Shown here: piece by piece, positions 1 through 7,764 of the stretch
How the letters are laid out: each line of letters starts with the position of its first letter
How positions within the stretch are numbered: the stretch's first letter is position 1
Source of the DNA: Photobacterium indicum
Lineage (GTDB): Bacteria; Pseudomonadota; Gammaproteobacteria; Enterobacterales; Vibrionaceae
Reading direction: 5' to 3'
Length of the DNA stretch: 64,000 nt
NCBI RefSeq assembly: GCF_003026215.1
Contig: NZ_PYOC01000003.1
Coordinates: forward strand, 248,001-312,000
Translations under genes and position numbers: made by a program
Notes under the pieces: generated by a model
Seen by the model: the letters and a program-made list of their open reading frames with translations, nothing else
Database searches by the model: none
What the model was told of the DNA's origin: nothing

Positions 1-291
1 TTACGTGATTGTAAAAATGCACTCAACAGTCAAGGTGTTCTCGTGCTCAACATCTGCCATACGGCACTTAAGTTACGAGAAGAGTTAGATGAATTACTCG
101 AGCTCGAATTTAAAAACCGACTACTCAGTTTCGAAGTAGAAGGTGGAAACACGATCGTACTCGCATTCAAAAACGACATCCCCTCGATAAAAAGAAAAGA
201 ACTACTAACTAAAGGGAAATGGTTACAAGAGGAAATGAACATTCCGATTGAATGTTATGCCAAATTACTTGGGGATGCACAAGATTTATGA
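1..291 (+). CDS. Spermidine synthase-like protein, C-terminal fragment (truncated by window edge)
   Basis: The frame is open from base 1 to a TGA at 289-291, so only the last 96 residues are seen and the start lies outside the window. The fragment begins with a strand-turn typical of a class I SAM-dependent fold (SQGVLVLNI) and contains FEVEGGNTIVLAF, which resembles the late strands of spermine/spermidine synthase-like proteins of Vibrionaceae. The GTG at 43 is internal to this frame and unlikely to be the true start. Family assignment rests on the overall look of the C-terminal end, because the aminopropyl-donor motifs are not in view. Another Rossmann methyltransferase is possible. Confidence 0.5.
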   Translation, partial: LRDCKNALNSQGVLVLNICHTALKLREELDELLELEFKNRLLSFEVEGGNTIVLAFKNDIPSIKRKELLTKGKWLQEEMNIPIECYAKLLGDAQDL

Positions 292-490
292 GAACACCCG
301 TTTTTACTCAATGAATTATTGATAGATGAGTATATTTTATGGCGGCCGAAAGGTTGCCGAGAATATATTCCATGTCCACTAAGACATTATCGATTTACTT
401 TTGAATAAAATTCGATTGCATGACAAACAAATATGTTTATACCTTGGATCTAGGTGAGTAGTTAATGGCTGGAGAATATAAAACGGCAAT

Positions 491-519
491 GGATAGGTGT
501 CGATTCGCGACACCTATCC
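491..519. terminator. Hairpin between convergent genes
   Basis: A perfect 12-bp inverted repeat (GGATAGGTGTCG / CGACACCTATCC) with a 5-base loop lies between the plus-strand gene ending at 291 and the minus-strand gene ending at 527. The U-tract is weak on both strands. The position suggests a bidirectional terminator serving the minus-strand pseudouridine synthase gene at least. Confidence 0.6.
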
Positions 520-526
520 TTATCTG

Positions 527-1237
527 TTATACGGCTTCATTTGTCATCAACTCCTTTTGTGTAAGCTGCCTACTGTGCCCCTCTTCAAGCCCCTCAAGAC
601 AAATATTCCCCACAGAAACTCGATGAAGCTCCAACACTTCGTTTTGAAAAAAACCAAACATTCGTTTAACTTGATGATACTTGCCTTCAACCAGTGAAAG
701 CCTAGCAGTGTACTCAGAGAGTATCTCTAAGCAAGCGGGCTTAGTTGTAATGTCTTCATAACCAAAATAGATACCCTCTCGAAATACAGCCACATACTCT
801 TCAGTTAAAGGTTTAGACAAAGTAACCTCATAGACCTTTGCGAGCTTTGTCTCGGGTAAACTGATCTTGCGCGACCATGCCCCATCGTTAGTCAATAACA
901 CCAGTCCCGTTGTATTAAAGTCTAGACGTCCAACAATGTGCAGTTCGCTCTTCTGAGGGTGCTGAATAAGGTCTAACACAGTAGAATGTTTAATGTCTTT
1001 CGTCGCGCTAACAACTCCCTTGGGTTTATTCAGCATAATATAAACCGGATTGTTATCTTGTAAGCAGTTACCATCTAATTCGACATAAGTGAATTTCGTC
1101 ACTTTCTGTTGATTTGAATGCGCCACCTGCCCATCCACAAGGATCCGTTTTTGAGCAATTAAAAGGCGAGTATCTGAAATAGAAAACGTACTGTTCTGGC
1201 TAATAAAACGATCGAGTCGGTTGGTAGTAGATTTCAT
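527..1237 (-). CDS. rRNA pseudouridine synthase, RsuA/RluB/E/F family
   Basis: Converts a uridine of ribosomal RNA to pseudouridine. From an ATG at 1237 the protein is 236 residues: an N-terminal S4-like RNA-binding region (about 1-48) and the catalytic domain. The family signature GRLDFNTTGLVLLTND is present, with the presumed catalytic Asp at about residue 106. KPKGVVSA and the C-terminal EGKYHQVKRMF are also family-typical. The frame stays open upstream to 1381, but the extra 48 residues look unlike the family and the S4 region begins just after the chosen start. Length fits RsuA, whose substrate is 16S U516, better than RluB. The exact target base cannot be read from sequence. It is the leftmost of seven minus-strand genes. 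Confidence 0.85.
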   Translation of the reverse strand: MKSTTNRLDRFISQNSTFSISDTRLLIAQKRILVDGQVAHSNQQKVTKFTYVELDGNCLQDNNPVYIMLNKPKGVVSATKDIKHSTVLDLIQHPQKSELHIVGRLDFNTTGLVLLTNDGAWSRKISLPETKLAKVYEVTLSKPLTEEYVAVFREGIYFGYEDITTKPACLEILSEYTARLSLVEGKYHQVKRMFGFFQNEVLELHRVSVGNICLEGLEEGHSRQLTQKELMTNEAV

Positions 1238-1420
1238 GAAATAACTATAATCACTGTTTGATATAAGATTCACCGATAAGGTAAGTCTATTTTTGGAAAT
1301 GAATAAATTCACGCACAACCGTGTATCTATCTCTCTATTTTTAATACTGAAACTAAAGATCCACTCGCCTGCCTGAAACATAACGCCGTAACAGCACGTG
1401 TGAACGCCTTAATTGCCAAT

Positions 1421-1460
1421 TATACCCAAGTCACCTCAAGATGCTCGTTTCAGCGAGAAT
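1421..1460. repeat. Copy 1 of dispersed TATACCCAAGT repeat
   Basis: Begins TATACCCAAGTCACCTCAAG and continues into a small hairpin (CTCG / CGAG). Related sequence occurs at 15314-15332 and 22641-22710. It lies between the pseudouridine synthase and acetyltransferase genes. Confidence 0.6.
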
Positions 1461-1482
1461 TTATTGCTTTGTATCTGTATTC

Positions 1483-1905
1483 TTATTTAACCAATGCACT
1501 TTTAAGCACGAAATGATCATCGTGCGTTTCAATTACTTGCCAGTTTAGCTTTGAATACAATTCTGGGATTTGAGCAAAAACCAATAACTCTGGCTCACCG
1601 ATACTCTCGACCAATTTCTCAGCACGATTAATCAATTGTGAGCTAATACCCTGTTTACGATTTTCAGGTTTAATAAAAACAGCATTAATCCAAACAGCTT
1701 GCTCATTAGTCATTGGAGATAGAAAACGAGTAAAAACCAAACCACCAACCAATTCGCCGTCTTTTAGAGCAATGATTGGACTTGGGATTACTTTCCCATC
1801 CTTTGTTGACGCTAAAGGTTCAACATCATCCCATTCACTTTCAAACCATTGATATAAAGTAATCAAATGCTGAGAGTTACTTTCAACCTCTTGAATTAAA
1901 ACCAT
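1483..1905 (-). CDS. GNAT family N-acetyltransferase
   Basis: A stand-alone acetyl-CoA-dependent N-acetyltransferase of about 140 residues. Strand 4 and the pyrophosphate loop are seen as VFIKPENRKQGISSQLI, a form of the R/Q-x-x-G-x-G/A motif, and are preceded by IIALKDGELVGGLVF, typical of beta strands 2-3. The ATG at 1905 was chosen over the GTG two codons earlier because GGGTGA just upstream can serve as a ribosome binding site. The substrate is unknown. It sits 25 bp downstream of the S66 peptidase gene on the same strand and may be cotranscribed with it. Small GNAT genes are frequent cargo of Vibrio cassette arrays. Confidence 0.85.
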   Translation of the reverse strand: MVLIQEVESNSQHLITLYQWFESEWDDVEPLASTKDGKVIPSPIIALKDGELVGGLVFTRFLSPMTNEQAVWINAVFIKPENRKQGISSQLINRAEKLVESIGEPELLVFAQIPELYSKLNWQVIETHDDHFVLKSALVK

Positions 1906-1930
1906 TATCACCCATTAAAATTGTTTTGTA

Positions 1931-2932
1931 TTACGCTGACACCCACGGGCCATTCAGGCTGAAACTTTCTGTATCAAAGTCTATCGTGGCCTTTACCCCG
2001 ATTGGAGTAACTAACATCGGGTGGGTATGACAACTATCAAAACCACAAAAAATCGGAATGTTCTGACCATTCAGAACTTCAAGCAACACATCAAGCGGAG
2101 TTCTATTTGTACCTTTATCATCAAATAGTTCGTGCTTGCCAAGTATGACGGCAGACACCCTATCAAATACACCGCATACTTTTAAATGAGAAAATGAGCG
2201 CTCGACAGTTTCGATTCCTAACAGAGAGTCCTCAATTAGCAGCAGATCTCCATCAACTATTTCGGGCATATATGGACTACCCCAAACACCGCCCATCGTG
2301 TTTAAATTTCCACCGATTATGCGCCCAGTAACTTTACCAGAGCCAAAAAATTGCCATTCATTTTTATATACAGGCTTTGACGATGTTTGATTTTCCCATT
2401 CAACTTTTACATCAGTCCACAAGCTTGGCATCGTATATTGATAATGCATTAAAGGATCACATAGAAGATCACTAAAAGACTGAAATGATTCATCAACTAA
2501 TGGTGAAAGTTCACCAAAAGAAGCCACTAATGCAGGGCCATAAAACGTAACAAGGCCAGTTTGTGCATAAATACCCAAAAGAAGTGCAGTCACATCTGAG
2601 TACCCAATAATGATTTTAGGATCTCGTTTCAAAGACTCGTAATCAATATATGGAAGTAAAGCATTGCTGTTATTTCCCCCTATCGTAGAAATAATACAGC
2701 GTATACTCGGATCTCGAATTAACGTATTCAATTCTTCAGCACGCTCTTGAATTGAACCAGAACGGTAGCTATCAGCCTTGCCCGTTAAGTCACCAGCTAT
2801 AAGCTCGAACCCTTTACTTTCTAGATAGCTTTTTGCTCGTTCAAAACGCTTAGGTGCAAATACTGTTGCCGGAGAAGATGGTGAAAAGTAACCAATCTTA
2901 TCTCCAACTTTTAATGCTTTCGGGACTAACAT
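1931..2932 (-). CDS. S66 family LD-carboxypeptidase / MccF-like peptidase
   Basis: A 333-residue serine peptidase of the S66 family, which includes LD-carboxypeptidase A (murein tetrapeptide recycling) and MccF (cleaves the amide of microcin C and related acyl-sulfamoyl adenylates). The nucleophile Ser is in GYSDVTALL (around residue 110). The catalytic Glu is in LLLIEDS (around 233) and the His is in CHTHPML near the C terminus. An extended central insertion and the GGNLNTMGG stretch look more MccF-like than LdcA-like, so a self-immunity or detoxification role is possible. The ATG at 2932 has a GGAGG box 8 bases upstream. No microcin biosynthesis gene is nearby. Confidence 0.85.
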   Translation of the reverse strand: MLVPKALKVGDKIGYFSPSSPATVFAPKRFERAKSYLESKGFELIAGDLTGKADSYRSGSIQERAEELNTLIRDPSIRCIISTIGGNNSNALLPYIDYESLKRDPKIIIGYSDVTALLLGIYAQTGLVTFYGPALVASFGELSPLVDESFQSFSDLLCDPLMHYQYTMPSLWTDVKVEWENQTSSKPVYKNEWQFFGSGKVTGRIIGGNLNTMGGVWGSPYMPEIVDGDLLLIEDSLLGIETVERSFSHLKVCGVFDRVSAVILGKHELFDDKGTNRTPLDVLLEVLNGQNIPIFCGFDSCHTHPMLVTPIGVKATIDFDTESFSLNGPWVSA

Positions 2933-2970
2933 TACTAAAATCCTCCATAATTATTTAAGTGTAATCACGC

Positions 2971-2987
2971 CGAACATAAGTTGCACC
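2971..2987. repeat. 17-bp repeat upstream of the S66 gene (copy 1)
   Basis: CGAACATAAGTTGCACC occurs 39 bases upstream of the S66 peptidase start. It is found again exactly at 5964-5980, 37 bases upstream of the RDD gene start, in the same orientation relative to its gene. The 10-base core AACATAAGTT also appears inverted at 3047-3056, giving this 130-bp spacer an imperfect palindromic look. Confidence 0.6.
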
Positions 2988-3062
2988 ATCGCTAACCGAC
3001 CAAGCGCACTAAACCCCATACCAAAAACATCGAGAAAAATGCATCAAACTTATGTTTTTAGG

Positions 3063-3722
3063 TTAATTTTCGCAAAGCCTGCTTCTGAAGTGCTCGTGAG
3101 CAGCATCTGAAATGTCGTTTCCCATATACCTGCGATCTGAATTTTTTGCCGCAATCAAAGTAGCACCAGAGCCAAAAAATGGATCAACAACTAACTCATT
3201 GTTAGAACTGCTTTGAGTAATAAGAGTCTGGATGAGTTCTACTGGCTTTTCAGTCGGATAACCACGATAAACACGCTTATACTCCAGAATATCAGGTATA
3301 CCTAAATCGTTTAACTTACGCTTACCTTTTTCAAAGAACAAAATGTACTCATGTCGAGCTCGATAGTGGTATCCCATACCAATGCTAACCTTGTCCCAAA
3401 TAATTGGTTTCCAGAACTTAAAACCAACCTTCTCGGCAATTGGCTTAATAAAGAACATAGTTTCTTGGTCACAAAATAAGTAAAAGTGAGCGTTTTTCTT
3501 TAAAACTCGGTAAACCTGATGCAAGAATTCTTCAAACCGATTATTTGGGAATATGTCAAACCACTGATTACTCGAAGACTTACTGACTTTTAGCCTAGTT
3601 GTTGTACCTATTTTTCTATGCTTCTCCAATGATTCATATGGAGGATCAGTCACAATAAGATCAACGCTCGCATCAGCGAGCGTTGAAAGCCAAGTTACAG
3701 CATCTTCTTTAAAAACTTGCAT
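3063..3722 (-). CDS. Site-specific DNA methyltransferase (N4/N6, beta-type order)
   Basis: A 219-residue SAM-dependent DNA amino-methyltransferase. The catalytic motif IV is TDPPYESL near residue 25, and the SAM-binding motif I follows late as DPFFGSGATLIAA (about 178). This permuted order is typical of beta-class enzymes. No restriction endonuclease gene is adjacent, so it is a solitary or cassette-borne methyltransferase that may act in protection or epigenetic marking. A target-recognition segment (about 60-150) lies between the two motifs. The target sequence and the methylated base (m4C or m6A) cannot be told from the sequence. The ATG at 3722 lies immediately after GGGGTTAA. Confidence 0.85.
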   Translation of the reverse strand: MQVFKEDAVTWLSTLADASVDLIVTDPPYESLEKHRKIGTTTRLKVSKSSSNQWFDIFPNNRFEEFLHQVYRVLKKNAHFYLFCDQETMFFIKPIAEKVGFKFWKPIIWDKVSIGMGYHYRARHEYILFFEKGKRKLNDLGIPDILEYKRVYRGYPTEKPVELIQTLITQSSSNNELVVDPFFGSGATLIAAKNSDRRYMGNDISDAAHEHFRSRLCEN

Positions 3723-3872
3723 TTAACCCCTAAACTAAACCGCTGCACGGCCGTCCATTTTTATATACCCGAGAGGCTACACCTTTCGATAGTCTACGAC
3801 AATCTATGTAATAGCTCTGATAGCCATCAGGATTACGCGCAGTCTTACGAGCTGGCGTTTTACGAGAACACC

Positions 3873-4394
3873 TCAGCCACCCAGTTCAAGGCGTCGATTT
3901 TGAAGGAAAACATCAAAACTCGATCTATCTTTGATTATGACTTTTTTACATTGTGCCGACTCAAATAGACTACGATGATATGAGCATGAATTTTCAGTAT
4001 CTCGACTGTAGTAACCTTCAGCCCAAACGAGCAGTTTTTCAAAGTTAATTTCAGCATGCGCTGGCTCTAATTGCTTAGAACTTTCCGATCCACGAGAAAG
4101 TAAATTTTTATGACAAACCACCCAAGGTAAATCTAAATAGATAAGTAATGTTGCTTGAGATAGAAATTGCTCGACCAGACTCCCAAAAACACCTTCAACG
4201 ATCCATTCTTGTTTATTTTTGATTGACTCAACTAGAGATGAGAGGTTTTCTTCTGAACGTTTATGGTTGTAGCCACCAGGAAGCCAAAAAAGATTATCAA
4301 GAGAAACCGGAGACACGCCTACTTTATTACCGATTAAATTTGATAGATACGTTTTTCCTGAACCTGAATTACCATATATTAATATTCGAGACAT
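3873..4394 (-). CDS. P-loop nucleoside/adenylate kinase-like protein
   Basis: A 173-residue protein with a Walker A motif at the very N terminus (IYGNSGSGKTYLS), after which LDNLFWLPGGY resembles the substrate-binding loop of FlaR/topology-modulation-type kinases. A hydrophobic strand LLIYLDLPW carries the likely Walker B, and the LSRG region may be the lid. Members of this group are usually annotated as AAA family ATPase or adenylate kinase-like, with no settled substrate. It shares the minus orientation of its neighbours and is separated from the methyltransferase gene by 150 bp with no strong hairpin. Confidence 0.7.
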   Translation of the reverse strand: MSRILIYGNSGSGKTYLSNLIGNKVGVSPVSLDNLFWLPGGYNHKRSEENLSSLVESIKNKQEWIVEGVFGSLVEQFLSQATLLIYLDLPWVVCHKNLLSRGSESSKQLEPAHAEINFEKLLVWAEGYYSRDTENSCSYHRSLFESAQCKKVIIKDRSSFDVFLQNRRLELGG

Positions 4395-4433
4395 ATCCGA
4401 CCTTGATTGATGAACTTAATTTCGTCTAGATCC

Positions 4434-4472
4434 AAAAATAAGGTGTGCCTCACTGAACTTGAAAAGCACACC
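4434..4472 (-). terminator. Rho-independent terminator downstream of the tRNA-binding protein gene
   Basis: GGTGTGC (4442-4448) pairs with GCACACC (4466-4472). Reading the minus strand, the stem is followed by TTATTTTT. This would end transcription of the genes at 4555-5927 before the kinase gene. Confidence 0.6.
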
Positions 4473-4554
4473 AAAAATAAAGACAAAGCTAGAATGCCGA
4501 ATATAATAAATCATGTTGATACGATTGCTATAGCTTGGAACTCATAACAAACAT

Positions 4555-4908
4555 TTAACCTGCTCTACTACCGTTTGGCATTGGCGTTTCTGGCATCGCT
4601 AAACATGGTTTTAACTTATCTGCATAGCCAATATCAAACAACATTCCTTGAGACACTTCACCTGCCATTTTTTGCTCAGGAAGATTTACAACAAATAGAG
4701 CTTGCTTACCTTCGATTTCAAATGGATTTTCGCGTTCTTGCTTAATTCCAGCAAGAATCGAACGTACATGGTCACCAAAGTCCACAGTCAACTTCATCAG
4801 TTTTTTAGATTTTTCAACTTCTGAAACGGCTGTTATTGTTCCCACTCGTATATCCAGCTTTTCAAAATCACTGAATGCAACAATTTCTTTTATTGGGGCA
4901 TATTCCAT
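4555..4908 (-). CDS. tRNA-binding OB-fold protein (CsaA/YgjH-like)
   Basis: A 117-residue single-domain protein of the EMAP-II/CsaA tRNA_bind family, related to the C-terminal domain of methionyl-tRNA synthetase. Family features are FEKLDIRVGTITAV near residue 18, KLMKLTVDFG, and the C-terminal NLPEQKMAGEVSQGMLF. The last matches the conserved K-M-x-G-x-x-S-x-G-M-L loop. Such proteins bind tRNA non-specifically or act as chaperone-like export factors (Bacillus CsaA). Which of these applies here is inference. It lies 68 bp downstream of the RDD gene on the same strand and is probably cotranscribed with it. Confidence 0.85.
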   Translation of the reverse strand: MEYAPIKEIVAFSDFEKLDIRVGTITAVSEVEKSKKLMKLTVDFGDHVRSILAGIKQERENPFEIEGKQALFVVNLPEQKMAGEVSQGMLFDIGYADKLKPCLAMPETPMPNGSRAG

Positions 4909-4976
4909 TTTAATTCTCGCTATTTGTTTTTGCTCTACAACACCAAAATAACACGTTGATTGCTTGTAGGTTACAT

Positions 4977-5927
4977 TTATTCAAAACCTAATAAATCAGT
5001 AGGAGCAAAAGTATGTGTCTGACTAAACCATTGTGACCAAATACCTATATCATACCCATATGTCAACGTTACTTTAATCACGTCTTTATTTATTGATTCT
5101 GAATAAGTATTAACAACTACCTCCCCCAAGTTACGAGCAAGCGCTTCATCAGCCACATTATCCTCTGAAATAAACGCCTGTACATTCACATACGTTGTTG
5201 TTTTTGTTTGTGAGTCTTCACTAGTTGAGGCAAATATACTAGAACCGGAAGTTACACTGGCATAGGTAACAGCTGACAAACTATTTATCGTTTTTTGCGT
5301 AGATATTAAATCTTCAAACGACTCGACTTTAGCCTGCTGTGATGTATATATAGGAAGAATAACCGATGCGATAAATAAGATCACAACAACTAATAAGTGT
5401 GGTTTCCAAATAACCCCAACCGTTTGATGGTCAACCTCTGAATTTACGACATAAGTACCAAAAATCAAATCATGAAGTGATTGTCGAGTAACTCTATTGC
5501 AGACATACAGATATATTATTGCAAACAAACCACCAAAAATTAAGAATGAAAACGGATACATTAAGTAAGAGAGTAGCGCTTCGTTAGTAATGTGTATTCC
5601 ATTAAGAGTGAATGGAATTGCAAATACTGTATACCTTGCGAATGATTTTGAAATAGAAATTGTATCGTTAGATAAATTTACTACTTTTATATTTAATGCC
5701 TTCTTACCAAGAGTTTGTCCATTTGAAACGACACTATTCATGACACCAAAATATACAAGTGAAATAGAAAATCCGATAAGTCGGCCCCACTCACCAATAT
5801 CTACAAAAGTACTTTCAAGTAGAAGCCCTAAAACAAAACCTACAGCACCAAGTATCAAAACATCAATGAATAAGGCCCCAATACGTCTCCAAAATCCAGA
5901 AATCCATTTTTTTCCAACTTTTCCCAC
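4977..5927 (-). CDS. RDD family membrane protein
   Basis: A 316-residue inner-membrane protein. The N-terminal RDD domain is recognised by GFWRRIGALFIDVLIL (Arg and Asp in the first membrane segment) and by the loop NGQTLGKKALNIKVV before the next segment. Three or four helices are followed by a further hydrophobic helix at about residue 178-195. After that comes a soluble C-terminal region of about 120 residues, presumably outside the membrane, that is not part of the RDD domain and was not recognised. The start is GTG at 5927, supported by AGGAAAGGG nine bases upstream. RDD proteins have been linked to Na+/H+ exchange in a few cases, but most are uncharacterised. Confidence 0.75.
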   Translation of the reverse strand: MGKVGKKWISGFWRRIGALFIDVLILGAVGFVLGLLLESTFVDIGEWGRLIGFSISLVYFGVMNSVVSNGQTLGKKALNIKVVNLSNDTISISKSFARYTVFAIPFTLNGIHITNEALLSYLMYPFSFLIFGGLFAIIYLYVCNRVTRQSLHDLIFGTYVVNSEVDHQTVGVIWKPHLLVVVILFIASVILPIYTSQQAKVESFEDLISTQKTINSLSAVTYASVTSGSSIFASTSEDSQTKTTTYVNVQAFISEDNVADEALARNLGEVVVNTYSESINKDVIKVTLTYGYDIGIWSQWFSQTHTFAPTDLLGFE

Positions 5928-6396
5928 AATATTTACCCTTTCCTATTTACTTCGATATCAACGCGAACATAAGTTGCACCTCTGGTCATAACCACAACAT
6001 ATCGTTCTGTATGAGGCAACATGAAAGATAAAAAGTATACAATTTATCTATCATTAGTGTCTAAGATGTCTGTCAACTTATCAGAATGCTGTTCACACAC
6101 TTTTATTGATTATTTAACCAATCATGTTTGCTATAAGCGGCTAATACACCACTTCACTCTTGACTTGGCACATTCTCGATAACATTACTACAGAGATAAA
6201 AGTAGGCAATCAAAGCCTAAAATAATGGGGCTATCAGAAGAACCTATCTTACTAATATTGTTGAAAAATGGCTCAAAACCCCACAACTGTAACTCATAAA
6301 AAACACCCATCACAATCTATGAATATATCAATACCAATACATACGCTCAGCCAATACTATCGCCCGTCTTATACATTTATATAATACGGACAAGAC
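5928..6396. other. Intergenic region, 469 bp, no convincing gene
   Basis: Lies between divergent genes. It holds the second copy of the 17-bp repeat (5964-5980). A short frame at 6021-6182 (53 codons, GAGG four bases before its ATG) has no recognisable features. The promoter of the nuclease gene must lie near 6300-6390, but no confident -35/-10 pair could be picked. Confidence 0.5.
5964..5980. repeat. 17-bp repeat upstream of the RDD gene (copy 2)
   Basis: Exact second copy of the 17-mer at 2971-2987, again just upstream of a minus-strand gene start, 37 bases from the GTG at 5927. Confidence 0.6.
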
Positions 6397-7131
6397 ATGA
6401 AACACCTCTTAATCGCAATATTTAGTATTACCCTATCGCTATCTGCTTCAGCTGCAGTCTGTAATCAGCACCTAGATAAAGGTACACCAAATGATAGTGA
6501 CCAAATTCTATGTCGAGATGGTTATGCTGCTGGCTATAACTACCAGAATAAAGTCTCTAATTGGGTTTCTTACCACATCACTAAAGAGAGTGTGAATGCT
6601 TTCTATAAGCGATCTAACAGCTTTCGTGTTGATAAAGACCTACCAGACGCTTTTCGTGCAACAAGCAGTGACTATTCAAAAACAGGTTATGACCGAGGGC
6701 ATTTAGCACCGTCTGGAACAATGGACTTCTCTCAAGTATCGATGCAAGAAAGCTTCTTAATGTCGAACATGGCACCACAGCTACCAGGCTTTAATCGCGG
6801 GGGATGGAAAGGTCTTGAAGAAAAAGTACGTGAATGGGCCAACACTTACAGCGAGCTTTATGTTGTATCCGGTCCTATTTGGGATGGTAATGAAACGTAT
6901 ATTGGTAACGGTGTCTACATCCCCAATCGTTTCTATAAAGTCATTCTCGATCCAAACTACAATGATGCAATTGCATTCATTCTTCCACACCGAAAAATAT
7001 CTTCTTCTGAATTACCCTCTTTCATTACAACTGTTGATGAAGTTGAAGAAATTACACAACTCGATTTCTTCAGCGAGTTACCAGATGGTGTTGAGAATGA
7101 AATTGAAGCTCAAGCATGGGATATGTGGTAA
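6397..7131 (+). CDS. Secreted DNA/RNA non-specific endonuclease
   Basis: A 244-residue nuclease of the beta-beta-alpha metal (NUC1/NucA) family. An N-terminal signal peptide of about 19 residues ends at SASAA, so it should act in the periplasm or outside the cell. The catalytic motif is TGYDRGHLAPSG (about residue 95-106), containing the DRGH general-base His. NMAPQLPGFNRGGW supplies the metal-binding Asn. The C-terminal half has the usual VVSGPIWDG and IPNRFYKVIL strands. Likely roles are nucleic-acid scavenging or digestion of external DNA. It is preceded by GGACAAG and followed by a terminator. Confidence 0.9.
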   Translation: MKHLLIAIFSITLSLSASAAVCNQHLDKGTPNDSDQILCRDGYAAGYNYQNKVSNWVSYHITKESVNAFYKRSNSFRVDKDLPDAFRATSSDYSKTGYDRGHLAPSGTMDFSQVSMQESFLMSNMAPQLPGFNRGGWKGLEEKVREWANTYSELYVVSGPIWDGNETYIGNGVYIPNRFYKVILDPNYNDAIAFILPHRKISSSELPSFITTVDEVEEITQLDFFSELPDGVENEIEAQAWDMW

Positions 7132-7168
7132 TTCCAACTAACAAAATTTAAGAGTGTTAAATAATCAT

Positions 7169-7190
7169 AAAGGCGGCAATGCTGCCTTTT
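7169..7190 (+). terminator. Rho-independent terminator of the nuclease gene
   Basis: AAAGGCGGCA...TGCTGCCTTTT forms a stem with one G-U wobble pair and a T-run, 38 bp after the stop codon. Confidence 0.75.
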
Positions 7191-7196
7191 CTTAAA

Positions 7197-7497
7197 TTAA
7201 CTGATAAGTAAACTGGATACCACTATCAAATGACCGTTAAGAAAGGCTACTAGTTTTGGTTTATTGACGCTAATACCGTTTAGCCATTGCATCCATTCTT
7301 TGCTTGGTAGTGTTTTACGTTTCAAATGAGAAAGGCTTAGAACATCGTTTCTGCCACCAGATAACGAAGCCGTCTAAAGTGACGAAATCTTGCTCATTTT
7401 CCATCATTACTTCGCAATTCATTACTGATTCTATTAACTCTGGCATGATTTTGTCTTTCAGCCTTGCCTCTTTAAGGGTTGCTGCGAGATACTGCAC
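7197..7497 (-). pseudogene. Possible frameshifted remnant of a small unknown gene
   Basis: On the minus strand a 60-codon frame (7315-7497, GTG start) reads like protein, for example FVTLDGFVIWWQKRC. It stops at FET just where a second frame opens. That frame runs SLSHLKRKTLPSKEWMQWLNG and continues in good protein-like composition to a TAA at 7197-7199. The switch of frames near 7330 suggests one decayed gene, but two unrelated short frames are equally possible. An in-frame stop immediately precedes the GTG and there is no ribosome binding site. No family was recognised. Confidence 0.2.
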
Positions 7498-7764
7498 CTA
7501 TTGGGTATCGCAATGATTACAAAACGATTAACGACACCGCTACCCATTTGTTATCAATTGAAGGTTTAAGACACGCTCTCTGAATTTAAAGGGTTGTTTA
7601 ATACTGCTAAGCTGTTTATGTAAGACATGTATGTTGTAATGTGCATATAAAACTATGTACATAAACACATAAATATAATTTGTGCTTACAAACCGTACAT
7701 TATTTGTAAGCCATTCGAATCACACAAAATAGACGTTAAGTGATTCTAATGGCGTCAGGGTATT

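Larger units (their letters stand above)
7132..7764. other. Intergenic region, 633 bp
   Basis: Holds the nuclease terminator (7169-7190) and the possible gene remnant at 7197-7497. The rest, about 7500-7764, is very A+T-rich, with runs such as TAAAACTATGTACATAAACAC and several short direct repeats of ACATA/TGTA. It should contain the exonuclease I promoter. No clear operator was seen. Confidence 0.4.

Noticed and set aside
3717..3968. 83-codon plus-strand frame between the methyltransferase and kinase genes
   Set aside because: It overlaps the start of one minus-strand gene and the end of another, has no ribosome binding site and no protein-family look.
6021..6182. 53-codon frame with a GAGG box upstream of the nuclease gene
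   Set aside because: No recognisable family, signal or conservation evidence; short A+T-rich frames of this size arise by chance.
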